Source: Streptomyces sp. NBRC 110028 (GTDB lineage: Bacteria; Actinomycetota; Actinomycetes; Streptomycetales; Streptomycetaceae). From it: a stretch of 64,000 nucleotides of DNA. The DNA is taken from the NCBI RefSeq assembly GCF_001417735.1, contig NZ_BBUZ01000022.1:1047931-1111930 (forward strand), in the 5' to 3' direction. Below the pieces are notes generated by a model. That model ran no database searches and was not told the DNA's origin. It worked only from the letters and a program-made list of their open reading frames with translations. Of the stretch, positions 1 to 7,790 are shown piece after piece. The position numbers were made by a program, and so were the translations under genes. Positions within the stretch are counted from its first letter, which is position 1; the number at the start of each line of letters is the position of its first letter.

Positions 1-36
1 ACGGTAGGGGCCGCCGGGCCCTGGGGCGACGTATTT

Positions 37-1245
37 TCAGCGCACCCGGGCCGTCGAGAGGGAGCGTTTCAGCACCGGGGTGAGGCGCTGTTCCACGAAG
101 CGGTGGAGGAGCCAGGCCAGGGTCAGCATCAGCAGGATGGTCAGGGCGAACGTGGTGTACGAGGGGAGGCCGAGGGTGCGGTGGAGGTACCCGACGACGA
201 CCCAGCCCAGGTGCTCGTGGACCAGGTAGAAGGGGTACGTCAGCGCGCCCGCGACCGTCAGCCAGCGCCAGTTGGCCCACTGGAGCTTGCCGAGGGCGAC
301 CAGGGCGACGGCGAGGTAGCCGAAGGCGACGATCGCGACGATGCCGAAGGCGGAGCGGTAGGAGAAGAAGTCCGGGTCGGGGCGGTGCCACAACTCGGAG
401 ACCGCGTAGTGCTGGCCGATGAGGAAGCTGAGGGCGACGATGCCCCAGGCCGTGGCGTCGTGGCCGTAGCGGTGGATCAGGTAGAGGCCGATGCCGCCGA
501 TGAAGTACGGGGCGTAGTTCGGCATCAGGACCAGGTCCAGGAGGGGCTGGTTCGCCGCGTCGGTGACAGCGGCGCCCAGGGTCCACACCGCGCAGAAGAG
601 GACCACGCGTTGGCGGCTGGCGCCGGGGAGGACGACGAACAGCGCGAAGAGGGCGTAGAAGCGCAGCTCGGCCCAGAGGGTCCAGCACACGCCCAGGACC
701 CGGTCGGCGCCCAGCGGTTGCTGGAGCATGGTCAGGTTGACCAGGGTGTCGCTGGGCGAGACCGTCTCGAACGCCACCCAGGGCAGCGCGAAGACGACGG
801 TGATCAGCAGGATCGCGGCCCAGTAGGCGGGGAAGAGCCGGGAGACGCGGGAGGCGAAGAAGGAGCGCAGCGGGCGTCCCCAGCCGCTCATGCAGATGAC
901 GAAGCCGCTGATCACGAAGAAGATCTGGACGCCCAGGCAGCCGTACGCGAAGTACGACGAGGCGGTGGGGAAGATGTGGCGCGGGGAGGCGCCCCACGCC
1001 TGGGCTATCTCGCCGTCGCGGCCGCCGTAGTGGTACGCGGCGACCATGAGCGCGGCCAGCAGCCGCAGCCCGTCCAGGGCGCGCAGCCGCACCGGCTGCC
1101 CCTTGCGGCCCGGGACCGGCCGGCCCGGCCCCTGCCCCGGCTCGGGCTGCCCCGGCCCCAGCCCCGGTTCGCGCTGGGACGGGACCGGGGCCGGGGCTAT
1201 CGGGCCCGCTTCGGGGGCGGGCGGCGCGCCCGCGCCCGCGGTCAT
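37..1245 (-). CDS. Acyltransferase-3 family membrane O-acyltransferase
   Basis: A 402-residue integral membrane protein. A Pro/Gly-rich cytoplasmic tail (about residues 1-52) precedes the family signature LDGLRLLAAL with the conserved histidine in AAYHY near residue 72; FFVISGFVICMS follows near residue 110, then about nine further hydrophobic segments. The family transfers acetyl or other acyl groups from the cytoplasm to sugars of surface polysaccharides or secondary metabolites. It is the outermost gene of a glycan locus on the same strand as the polysialyltransferase-like gene 94 bp upstream, so O-acylation of that glycan is a reasonable inference, not shown. Start ATG is set by GGTGG upstream. 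The acyl donor and the acceptor cannot be told from sequence. Confidence 0.85.
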   Translation of the reverse strand: MTAGAGAPPAPEAGPIAPAPVPSQREPGLGPGQPEPGQGPGRPVPGRKGQPVRLRALDGLRLLAALMVAAYHYGGRDGEIAQAWGASPRHIFPTASSYFAYGCLGVQIFFVISGFVICMSGWGRPLRSFFASRVSRLFPAYWAAILLITVVFALPWVAFETVSPSDTLVNLTMLQQPLGADRVLGVCWTLWAELRFYALFALFVVLPGASRQRVVLFCAVWTLGAAVTDAANQPLLDLVLMPNYAPYFIGGIGLYLIHRYGHDATAWGIVALSFLIGQHYAVSELWHRPDPDFFSYRSAFGIVAIVAFGYLAVALVALGKLQWANWRWLTVAGALTYPFYLVHEHLGWVVVGYLHRTLGLPSYTTFALTILLMLTLAWLLHRFVEQRLTPVLKRSLSTARVR

Positions 1246-1339
1246 GGCGCCACCCCCGAGGCGCCGGTGCGTATGTGGCTTACCCCGTGGTCGGCGGTCA
1301 CGCCGTGGCTCCTTCTGGTGGGACGAACAGTCGGCTGGG

Positions 1340-2773
1340 TCAGCTGGTGGCGGTCTTCTTCAGCGCGGCCTTCTTCAGTGCCCGGGCGCGGCGGGCGACC
1401 CGCCGCACCGTCTCGTTGCGCGGGATGAAGCCGAGCTGGGACGGGACGGCCCCGGGCAGGGCGAGCGCGGTCAGCCGGCGGCGCTTGAAGTAGCGCCAGG
1501 TGCGGGCGTCCAGATGGGCGGCGAGATAGCGCTCCGCGGCGGGCCGCAGACCGGGGTAGATCTTCGCCTGCATGCAGAAGCCGACGGCGGAGACGAGCCC
1601 GTTCAGCTTCTGCCCCGACCGCTCGTCCACCGGAGCGGCCCCGGCGGCCACCGCCTTGTGGTCCTCCAGGTCCGGCAGCAGCGCGTCCACGATGGTGACG
1701 GGCACCCGGTTGCTGTTCTGGTACGGGGTCAGCCGCTCCAGCAGCACATCGGTGCCGATGCGGGCCACCGGCAGTCCGTAGAAGACGCTCGCGGTGAGCA
1801 GCGCGGTGGAGAAGCAGCCGATGACCAGACCGGGTTCCATGCGCTGGTAGAGCACCTCGGCGAGGACCGGGGTGTCCACGACGGTCAGCTCCGCGCCCAG
1901 TTCCGCGGCCTTCTTCTCCAGCATCCGCGACCAGCGCGCCGGGGCGGTCGGATGCGGTTTGAAGACGACCGTGCGGTGGCCGAGCGCGACCGCGCCCCGC
2001 AGCATCCGCACATGCAGCTCTTCCTCCTCCTCCGGAGTGAGGATGTCCAGCGCGGACAGGTACTGCCCCAGGATCAGGGCGGGCCCGGTGCCGGTGGCGA
2101 CACGCTCAGTCGGAGAAGCGGTCGCGGAGGTGACGGCGCGCGGGGCGGCCTCGCCGATCTCGGCGAGCACCTTGGTGAACGTCTCGGTCGGCAGCACCTC
2201 GGCCGGTACGTCGAACTCGGTGAGCAGCAGCGGCTTCAGCCCCGGCACCAGGTCGAGGTGGAGCAGCCGCCGGATGCGGGTGCCGACCAGCGGGTCGAGC
2301 TTGTTTCGGGTCGGGCCGTAGCTCATCAGCCCGTCGGCGTAGACGTCGATGGGGGCGCCCTGGAACACCTGGGCGATCGCCATCGCCGGGCTGACCTGGA
2401 TGGACTCCAGGATCAGCTCGATGTCGTCCTCGCCGAGGTTCCACAGCAGCCGCAGATGGCGCTCCCACAGCGGGGCGTCGTCCTGGCGCGGGGACCAGCC
2501 GCCGGGGTGGAAGGGGCTGATCGTCTCGTTCCAGGACAGCACCCGGTCGAAGCGCGGCCGCAGCCGCTCGAAGCCCGGCATGTCGTCCACGGCGGGCGTG
2601 GTCTCCGGCGTCGCGGCGTTGTTGCTGACCAGCAGCAGCCGGCGGTCGGCCGGTCCGACACTGCCCGCGTCGATCGCGGCGGCGAGGGTGGCCGCCCCGT
2701 ACAGGGTGGAGGCCATGAAGATCTGGGTGCGCTTGCGTTCGCCGCGCGGGGTGTAGGTCAGGGTCGCGGACAT
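1340..2773 (-). CDS. Polysialyltransferase-like glycosyltransferase
   Basis: A 477-residue cytoplasmic protein resembling bacterial alpha-2,8-polysialyltransferases (A-2_8-polyST family). It shows the three short motifs of bacterial sialyltransferases: an acidic-glycine box as YADGLMSYG (about 146-153), the HP motif as FKPHP (271-275), and a Ser/Thr pair in GCFSTALL (319-326). ILGQYLS (234-240) is also typical of the fold. The basic C terminus (RRVARRARALKK) could bind membrane. ATG overlaps the stop of the GT2 gene by one base (TGATG), so the two are translationally coupled. With a NeuB and a CMP-sugar synthetase nearby, the donor is probably a CMP-nonulosonic acid. Exact linkage and acceptor are unknown. 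Confidence 0.75.
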   Translation of the reverse strand: MSATLTYTPRGERKRTQIFMASTLYGAATLAAAIDAGSVGPADRRLLLVSNNAATPETTPAVDDMPGFERLRPRFDRVLSWNETISPFHPGGWSPRQDDAPLWERHLRLLWNLGEDDIELILESIQVSPAMAIAQVFQGAPIDVYADGLMSYGPTRNKLDPLVGTRIRRLLHLDLVPGLKPLLLTEFDVPAEVLPTETFTKVLAEIGEAAPRAVTSATASPTERVATGTGPALILGQYLSALDILTPEEEEELHVRMLRGAVALGHRTVVFKPHPTAPARWSRMLEKKAAELGAELTVVDTPVLAEVLYQRMEPGLVIGCFSTALLTASVFYGLPVARIGTDVLLERLTPYQNSNRVPVTIVDALLPDLEDHKAVAAGAAPVDERSGQKLNGLVSAVGFCMQAKIYPGLRPAAERYLAAHLDARTWRYFKRRRLTALALPGAVPSQLGFIPRNETVRRVARRARALKKAALKKTATS

Positions 2774-3750
2774 CAGGCCGCCACCTCCGTGCCCGCGCCG
2801 CGGCGCTTCAGCCGCCGCAGCCGGGCGGCACGCTCGTAGTCCATGGAATCCAGCGCGTCCTTCAGTACGTCCTGGGGCATGCGCTTCAGCGCGGCCGCCG
2901 ACATCGAACGGAGCTTGCGGGCCACCTGCGGCTCGAAGCGTTCGATGTTTCCGAGATGGTGGGAAATGATCGCGCAGTAGGTGCGCACGGCCTTGGGGAG
3001 CAGGGTGTCCGCGTCGCGGTCCCGCGCCGTTTCCTCGATGACCTGGTCGAAGGCGCGGATGAAGTCGAGCTGCCGCACATCGCCGATCTGGGTGAGCGAG
3101 GAGGAGACGCCGCGCCGGTAGAAGACGCCGTGCAGGCCGAGGACGGCGAAGCTGCGCGCCTCGCGGTGCAGCCGCCAGATCCAGGGCCGGTCCTCGGCGG
3201 TGCGCAGCCCGTGGGTGAAGTGGAGAAGCCCCTCGTCGGCCAGCCGCCGGTGGTACATGCCCGCCCAGGCGAAGGCGTAGTCGACCGAGGTGGAGCGGTC
3301 GGCGGGCAGGATCACCTCCCGCGGGTTCATCACCTGGTCCCGCAGGCCGTGCGGCACCCGGTGGACCGAGCGCTTGCGGCCGGTGCACTGGACGTGGTCG
3401 GTGCGCACGAAGTCGCACCCCAGGTCCTCCATGGCGGCGAGCAGTTGCTCGTAATACCCGGGCGCGAGCCAGTCGTCGCCGTCGAGGAAGGTGATGTACT
3501 CGCCGGTGGCCGCGTCCAGACCGGTGTTGCGCGCGGTGGCGAGCCCGCCGTTGTGCTCATGACGGATGTAGACGGCCCCCGGAAGCTCGCGCTCGGCGCG
3601 CTCGAGGATCTCCGGTGTCCCGTCGGTCGCATGGTCGTCGACGAGAATGAATTCAAAGTCCGCGCGTGCGTTCGCACGAAGACTTCTGAGCGTGTCAGGG
3701 GCATAGGTCTGCACGTTGTAGAACGGCACGATGACGGAGAGCTTAACCAC
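2773..3750 (-). CDS. Family 2 glycosyltransferase
   Basis: A 325-residue GT-A fold enzyme. The N terminus MVKLSVIVPFYNVQ, the LVDDHATDGT segment (37-45) and the FLDGDDW motif (88-94) form the classic nucleotide-sugar and metal site of GT2 enzymes; the C-terminal third is helical and basic (LRRLKRRGAG). It resembles WbbD/EpsJ-type transferases adding sugars to surface polymers. It is the first gene of a minus-strand pair with the polysialyltransferase-like gene and is divergent from the DUF6716 glycosyltransferase at 3938. The GTG start sits 7 nt after a TAGCGT -10 element, so the mRNA is probably leaderless. Sugar specificity is unknown. Confidence 0.85.
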   Translation of the reverse strand: MVKLSVIVPFYNVQTYAPDTLRSLRANARADFEFILVDDHATDGTPEILERAERELPGAVYIRHEHNGGLATARNTGLDAATGEYITFLDGDDWLAPGYYEQLLAAMEDLGCDFVRTDHVQCTGRKRSVHRVPHGLRDQVMNPREVILPADRSTSVDYAFAWAGMYHRRLADEGLLHFTHGLRTAEDRPWIWRLHREARSFAVLGLHGVFYRRGVSSSLTQIGDVRQLDFIRAFDQVIEETARDRDADTLLPKAVRTYCAIISHHLGNIERFEPQVARKLRSMSAAALKRMPQDVLKDALDSMDYERAARLRRLKRRGAGTEVAA

Positions 3751-3757
3751 GCGGGTG

Positions 3758-3763
3758 ACGCTA
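3758..3763 (-). promoter_or_regulatory. -10 element of a leaderless promoter for the GT2 gene
   Basis: TAGCGT lies exactly 7 nt before the GTG at 3750, placing transcription start at or next to the first base of the start codon. No Shine-Dalgarno sequence is present. No good -35 hexamer is visible 17-18 nt upstream. The same hexamer and spacing occur for the divergent gene at 3938. Confidence 0.5.
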
Positions 3764-3924
3764 GGTCGCCGGGCGGCATTCGTCTTGACCGCAGGTGTAC
3801 GTCAAGGTGAACGAAATACGTCGGAACGGTTAACCCGCTGCTCCGGCCAGCCGATTCGCCATTCGTCGACGCGCTGTTAACCCTTTGTTGCTCCTGCGTT
3901 GGGCCGTGAATCGAAATCCCTTCC

Positions 3925-3930
3925 TAGCGT
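3925..3930 (+). promoter_or_regulatory. -10 element of a leaderless promoter for the DUF6716 gene
   Basis: TAGCGT is followed by CTCCGAC (7 nt) and the GTG at 3938. It mirrors the element at 3758-3763 for the divergent gene; even the flanking CC is shared (CCTAGCGTC). This arrangement decides the start at 3938 over the upstream in-frame TTG at 3899. Confidence 0.5.
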
Positions 3931-3937
3931 CTCCGAC

Positions 3938-5317
3938 GTGCCCTCACGTATCAAATCCCCTGTGCGAGTAGCCGTGCTCGCCGACTCCGACACCCGGTGG
4001 AAATGGGGCGCGCTCACCGCGCAGCGCCTCGTCCCCGACAGCTCGGATTCCCAGGAAGCGGGTTCAGCGGGTTCAGGCCGTCGCCTGGACGGCTACTTGC
4101 TGCGCGGCCGCGCCACGCCGACCGTCCGGCAGCTCGCCGAGGTCGGGGTGCGCACGGACTCGCTGCGTGAGGTGACGGGCATCGAGTTCGTGCGGTCCAT
4201 GGACCGCGAGAAGTACGACGTGATCGTGCTGTCCCTGGTGGGCGGCGGCGTCCAGGCCATGCTGCACGCCCTCGCGCACGCCTGGCAGGGCGCCACCCGC
4301 CGCCCGGTGATCGTCACCGGCTATGTGGGCGTCGTCTACGAGAAGCTGGCCGACGGGCTGTTGCTGCGGCACGGCGCCGACGTGGTGCTCGCCAACTCGC
4401 GCCATGACGCGGACCGCTTCCGCGAGGTGTACACCGGCGTCGGCGCCTCCGGTGACAGCGTCACCGAGTGCGCGCTCCCCTTCCTCGGCGGCGCCCGCTA
4501 CGACGAGAAGGCCCGGCAGGCGCGGAAGTATCCCGGCGGCACGGTGGTGTTCGCCGTCCAGCCGTCCGTGCCGGACAATCGCGCCGACCGTACGTACCTG
4601 CTGCGCCGGGCCGTCGACCACGCCCGCCGCCACCCGGACCGCGAGGTCGTGGTGAAGCTGCGCTCCAAGCCGGGCGAGCACACCACGCACATCGAGGAAC
4701 TGCCGTACCAGAAGCTGATCGCCAAGTTCGGCGACGGGCTGCCGCCCAACTTCCGCCTCGCCTACGGGAACATGGGCGAGGTCCTGGACACCACCGACCT
4801 GCTGGTGACCATCAGCTCCACGGCCGCTCTGGAGTCCCTGCACCGCTCCATTCCGACCGCGATCCTCACCGACCTCGGAATCCGCGAGCCGCTGGGCAAC
4901 CACCACTTCCTCGGCTCCGGATGTCTGGCCTCGTGGGACGAGCTGGACGCCGGATACCGGCCCGAGCCCGATCCGGAGTGGCTCGCCCGCCAGGGCGTGG
5001 CCGCCGACGGGGCGTACGAGACCGCGTTCGACACCGCCCGGGACAAGGTCTCCGCCCTGGCCGCGGCCGAATCCCTCCCGGCGCTCGCCCCCTACTACAC
5101 CCGGGCCACCGCGCCCGGCTATCTGCCCCGGATCCTTCAGCGCTACGGCTTCGAGCCGGACGGCCGGCCCCGCCCGGGCGCCGCCTCCCTGGACGAGGCC
5201 GAGGTCGGCGGATTGCGGCGGGTCGTACGCAACACCGTGCGGGACGCGGCGCGCGGCGCCTACCGGCATGGCGTCCAGCGCGTGGCCCCGGTCATCCGGC
5301 GGATGGGGGAGCTGTGA
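3938..5317 (+). CDS. DUF6716-type putative glycosyltransferase
   Basis: A 459-residue protein beginning VPSRIKSPVRVAVLADSD. The N-terminal ADSDTRWKWG (about 15-24) is the hallmark I recall for the Streptomyces DUF6716 putative glycosyltransferases. A two-domain GT-B-like layout is suggested by VKLRSKPGEH near the middle and by TISSTAALESLHRSIP (about 288-303), a polysialyltransferase-like Ser/Thr region before the donor-binding part. The C terminus is basic. It is the first gene of the plus-strand nonulosonate unit; its TGA overlaps a GTG (5314) that could extend the next gene. The start was chosen from the -10/7-nt leaderless geometry. A role in transferring the nonulosonic acid is inferred from context. 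Confidence 0.7.
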   Translation: MPSRIKSPVRVAVLADSDTRWKWGALTAQRLVPDSSDSQEAGSAGSGRRLDGYLLRGRATPTVRQLAEVGVRTDSLREVTGIEFVRSMDREKYDVIVLSLVGGGVQAMLHALAHAWQGATRRPVIVTGYVGVVYEKLADGLLLRHGADVVLANSRHDADRFREVYTGVGASGDSVTECALPFLGGARYDEKARQARKYPGGTVVFAVQPSVPDNRADRTYLLRRAVDHARRHPDREVVVKLRSKPGEHTTHIEELPYQKLIAKFGDGLPPNFRLAYGNMGEVLDTTDLLVTISSTAALESLHRSIPTAILTDLGIREPLGNHHFLGSGCLASWDELDAGYRPEPDPEWLARQGVAADGAYETAFDTARDKVSALAAAESLPALAPYYTRATAPGYLPRILQRYGFEPDGRPRPGAASLDEAEVGGLRRVVRNTVRDAARGAYRHGVQRVAPVIRRMGEL

Positions 5318-5478
5318 GCGACGCGCGCGCGGCCGCCGGGCGGCAGGTGACGACGATGGCCGCGCCTCTGCGCCGTGTGGGCGGAGAAGCGAACGGAACA
5401 GCGGCTGTGAGCGATGTAGCGAACCGCGGTGGGGCCCTGAGCGAACGGGTCACATCCGAATTCCCCGAAGGAGCCGCC

Positions 5479-6678
5479 ATGCCCGCATCGAGCCCCCGTG
5501 TGCTCGCCGTCATTCCCGCCCGCGGCGGGTCGAAGGGCGTGCCCGCCAAGAATCTGGCCGCCGTCGGCGGTGTGCCGCTGGTCGCCCGTGCCGTGATGGA
5601 GTGCCGGGCCGCCCGCCTGGTGACCGACGTGGCCGTCTCCACCGACGACGCGGGCATCGCCGCCGCGGCGCGCGGCGCGGGCGCCGTGGTCGTCCAGCGG
5701 CCGACCGACATCGCGGGCGACACCGCCACCAGCGAGGCTGCGGTCATCCACGCGATGGACGCGTACGAGGCGATGCACGGCACCACCGTGGACGTCGTCC
5801 TCCTGGTGCAGTGCACCAGTCCGTTCATCGTCCGCGAGGACATCGACGGGGTGGCCGGCGCGGTCGCCGAGAAGGGCGCGGACAGCGCGCTGACGGTGGC
5901 ACCCTTCCACGGCTTCGTCTGGCGCGAGGGCGACGACCCGGGCAGGGACGGCGGCGACGGCGTGAACCACGACAAGTCGTACCGCCCGCGCCGCCAGGAC
6001 CGCCCCCAGGACTTCCTGGAGACCGGCGCCGCCTACGCCATGGACGCGCGCGGCTTCCGCGAGGCCGGGCACCGCTTCTTCGGCCGCACCGAGCTGGTGC
6101 GCACCGACCCCGCCCGGGTGCTGGAGGTCGACGACCCGCACGACCTGGCCCGCGCCCGCGCCCTCGCCCCGCTGCTGGACGCGGGGCGCCCGGGCGCCCT
6201 CCCCACCCGCGACGACATCGACGCGGTGGTACTCGACTTCGACGGCACCCAGACCGACGACAGGGTGCTGATCGATTCCGAAGGACGCGAACTCGTCTCC
6301 GTGCACCGCGGCGACGGGCTCGGGATCGCCGCACTGCGCCGAGCGGAGCTGGCACTGCTGATCCTGTCCACGGAGAAGAACCCGGTCGTCGCCGCGCGGG
6401 GCCGCAAGCTGCAGGTCCCCGTGCTCCACGGCATCGACCGCAAAGATCTCGCACTGAAGCAGTGGTGCGAGGAGCAGGGCATCGCGCCGGAGCGCGTGCT
6501 CTACGTCGGCAACGACGTCAACGACCTCCCGTGTTTCGGCCTCGTCGGCTGGCCCGTGGCGGTCGCAGGTGCGCACGACGTCGTGCGCGGCGCCGCACGT
6601 GCGGTCACCTCCACCCCCGGAGGAGACGGCGCGATCCGCGAGATCGCCTCGTGGATTCTCGGAAAGGAACTGTCTTAA
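5479..6678 (+). CDS. neuA: CMP-nonulosonate cytidylyltransferase fused to HAD phosphatase
   Basis: A 399-residue bifunctional enzyme. Residues about 7-235 are a NeuA-type cytidylyltransferase with the nucleotide loop VIPARGGSKGVPAKNL (11-26), which activates a nonulosonic acid with CTP. Residues about 248-395 are a KdsC-like HAD phosphatase: DFDGTQTDD (from about 253) carries the nucleophile Asp, STEK the second motif, and VGNDVND (about 343) the metal aspartates. The phosphatase half probably removes phosphate from the NeuB product before activation. Start ATG follows GAAGGAG at 5467-5473. A GTG at 5314, overlapping the upstream stop, is in frame but would add 55 poorly ordered residues. GTG of the synthase gene follows its TAA directly. 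Confidence 0.85.
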   Translation: MPASSPRVLAVIPARGGSKGVPAKNLAAVGGVPLVARAVMECRAARLVTDVAVSTDDAGIAAAARGAGAVVVQRPTDIAGDTATSEAAVIHAMDAYEAMHGTTVDVVLLVQCTSPFIVREDIDGVAGAVAEKGADSALTVAPFHGFVWREGDDPGRDGGDGVNHDKSYRPRRQDRPQDFLETGAAYAMDARGFREAGHRFFGRTELVRTDPARVLEVDDPHDLARARALAPLLDAGRPGALPTRDDIDAVVLDFDGTQTDDRVLIDSEGRELVSVHRGDGLGIAALRRAELALLILSTEKNPVVAARGRKLQVPVLHGIDRKDLALKQWCEEQGIAPERVLYVGNDVNDLPCFGLVGWPVAVAGAHDVVRGAARAVTSTPGGDGAIREIASWILGKELS

Positions 6679-7611
6679 GTGAGCTCCAACTCTCGCCTCC
6701 GCACCCTCGGCGCGAAGACCGCCGGACCCGGCCGGCCGGTTTACATCACCGGTGAGATCGGCATCAACCACAACGGCGACCTGGAGAACGCGTTCAAGCT
6801 GATCGACGCCGCCGCCGACGCCGGCTGTGACGCGGTCAAGTTCCAGAAGCGAACCCCGGAGATCTGCACCCCGCGTGACCAGTGGGACATCGAGCGGGAC
6901 ACGCCCTGGGGCCGGATGACCTACATCGACTACCGCCACCGCGTGGAGTTCGGTGAGGACGAGTACCGCGCCATCTCCGAGCACTGCGAGAAGCGCGGCA
7001 TCGACTGGTTCGCCTCCCCGTGGGACACCGAGGCCGTCGCCTTCCTGGAGAAGTTCGACGTCCCGGCGCACAAGGTGGCCTCCGCCTCGCTGACCGACGA
7101 CGAGCTGCTGCGCGCCCTGCGGGCGACCGGCCGCACGATCATCCTGTCGACGGGCATGTCCACCCCGAAGCAGATCCGCCACGCGGTGGAGGTGCTCGGC
7201 AGCGACAACATCCTGCTGTGCCACGCCACCTCCACGTACCCGGCCAAGGCCGAGGAGCTGAACCTGCGCGTGATCAACACGCTGCAGGCCGAGTACCCCA
7301 ACGTGCCGATCGGCTACTCCGGCCACGAGACCGGTCTGCAGACCACGCTGGCCGCCGTCGCGCTCGGTGCCGCGTTCGTCGAGCGCCACATCACCCTGGA
7401 CCGCGCCATGTGGGGCTCGGACCAGGCCGCCTCCGTCGAGCCGCAGGGTCTCGCCCGCCTGGTGCGTGACATCCGCGTGGTCGAGGAGTCGCTGGGCGAC
7501 GGCGTCAAGAAGGTCTACGAGAGCGAGCTGGGCCCGATGAAGAAGCTGCGCCGGGTCTCCGGTGTGGTCGCCGACACCGAGGCCGACGACCGCGAGCCCG
7601 TCGCGGTCTGA
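6679..7611 (+). CDS. neuB: NeuB-type nonulosonic acid synthase lacking the SAF domain
   Basis: A 310-residue TIM-barrel synthase that condenses phosphoenolpyruvate with a six-carbon sugar to give a nine-carbon nonulosonate (sialic acid or Kdn). Seen: GEIGINHNGD (25-34), DAVKFQKR (51-58), GIDWFASPWD, ILSTGMST, YSGHETGL and FVERHITLDR, all typical of NeuB. Family members are usually about 340-350 residues and end in a SAF (antifreeze-like) domain; here the chain stops soon after the barrel (GPMKKLRRVSG), so that domain is missing. GTG abuts the TAA of the previous gene with GGAAAGGA upstream, so they are coupled. S. coelicolor has a syntenic synthase implicated in teichulosonic acid (Kdn polymer) biosynthesis. 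Confidence 0.88.
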   Translation: MSSNSRLRTLGAKTAGPGRPVYITGEIGINHNGDLENAFKLIDAAADAGCDAVKFQKRTPEICTPRDQWDIERDTPWGRMTYIDYRHRVEFGEDEYRAISEHCEKRGIDWFASPWDTEAVAFLEKFDVPAHKVASASLTDDELLRALRATGRTIILSTGMSTPKQIRHAVEVLGSDNILLCHATSTYPAKAEELNLRVINTLQAEYPNVPIGYSGHETGLQTTLAAVALGAAFVERHITLDRAMWGSDQAASVEPQGLARLVRDIRVVEESLGDGVKKVYESELGPMKKLRRVSGVVADTEADDREPVAV

Positions 7612-7653
7612 GCCTTCTTCCGTGATTCCACCGGCCGGTCGGACCGGCCCACG

Positions 7654-7706
7654 CCCGGAAGCGGCGGGATCCCCCGGCTCCTCGGGGGGACACCGCCGCT
7701 TCCGGG
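7654..7706. terminator. Hairpin terminator after neuB
   Basis: A perfect 14-bp inverted repeat (CCCGGAAGCGGCGG at 7654-7667 and its complement at 7693-7706) encloses a second C/G hairpin. It separates neuB from the next gene, which argues against any start for that gene upstream of about 7710. Confidence 0.75.
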
Positions 7707-7716
7707 CCCTGCCCTT

Positions 7717-7790
7717 GGACGGTGTGATGTCTTCGGACGGTGTGATGTCTGTGGACGGTGCGACTGTGGACGGTGCGATGTCTGTGGACG
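7717..7790 (+). repeat. 18-bp degenerate tandem repeat carrying three in-frame ATGs
   Basis: Units of the form GGACGGTGTGATGTCTGT occur about four times, one of them shortened to 15 bp. Each full unit encodes DGVMS(S/V) or DGAMSV and contains an in-frame ATG (7727, 7745, 7778), so the start region of the GT52-like gene is itself a repeat. Confidence 0.7.

Noticed and set aside
5314..5478. GTG 5314 as start of the NeuA-HAD fusion
   Set aside because: Although it overlaps the previous stop, it adds 55 residues of non-conserved sequence, and ATG 5479 has a strong GAAGGAG site and the usual family N terminus.
7562..7726. An upstream extension of the GT52-like gene into neuB
   Set aside because: It would cross a perfect 14-bp terminator hairpin and encode a Pro/Ser-rich stretch with no similarity to the family.
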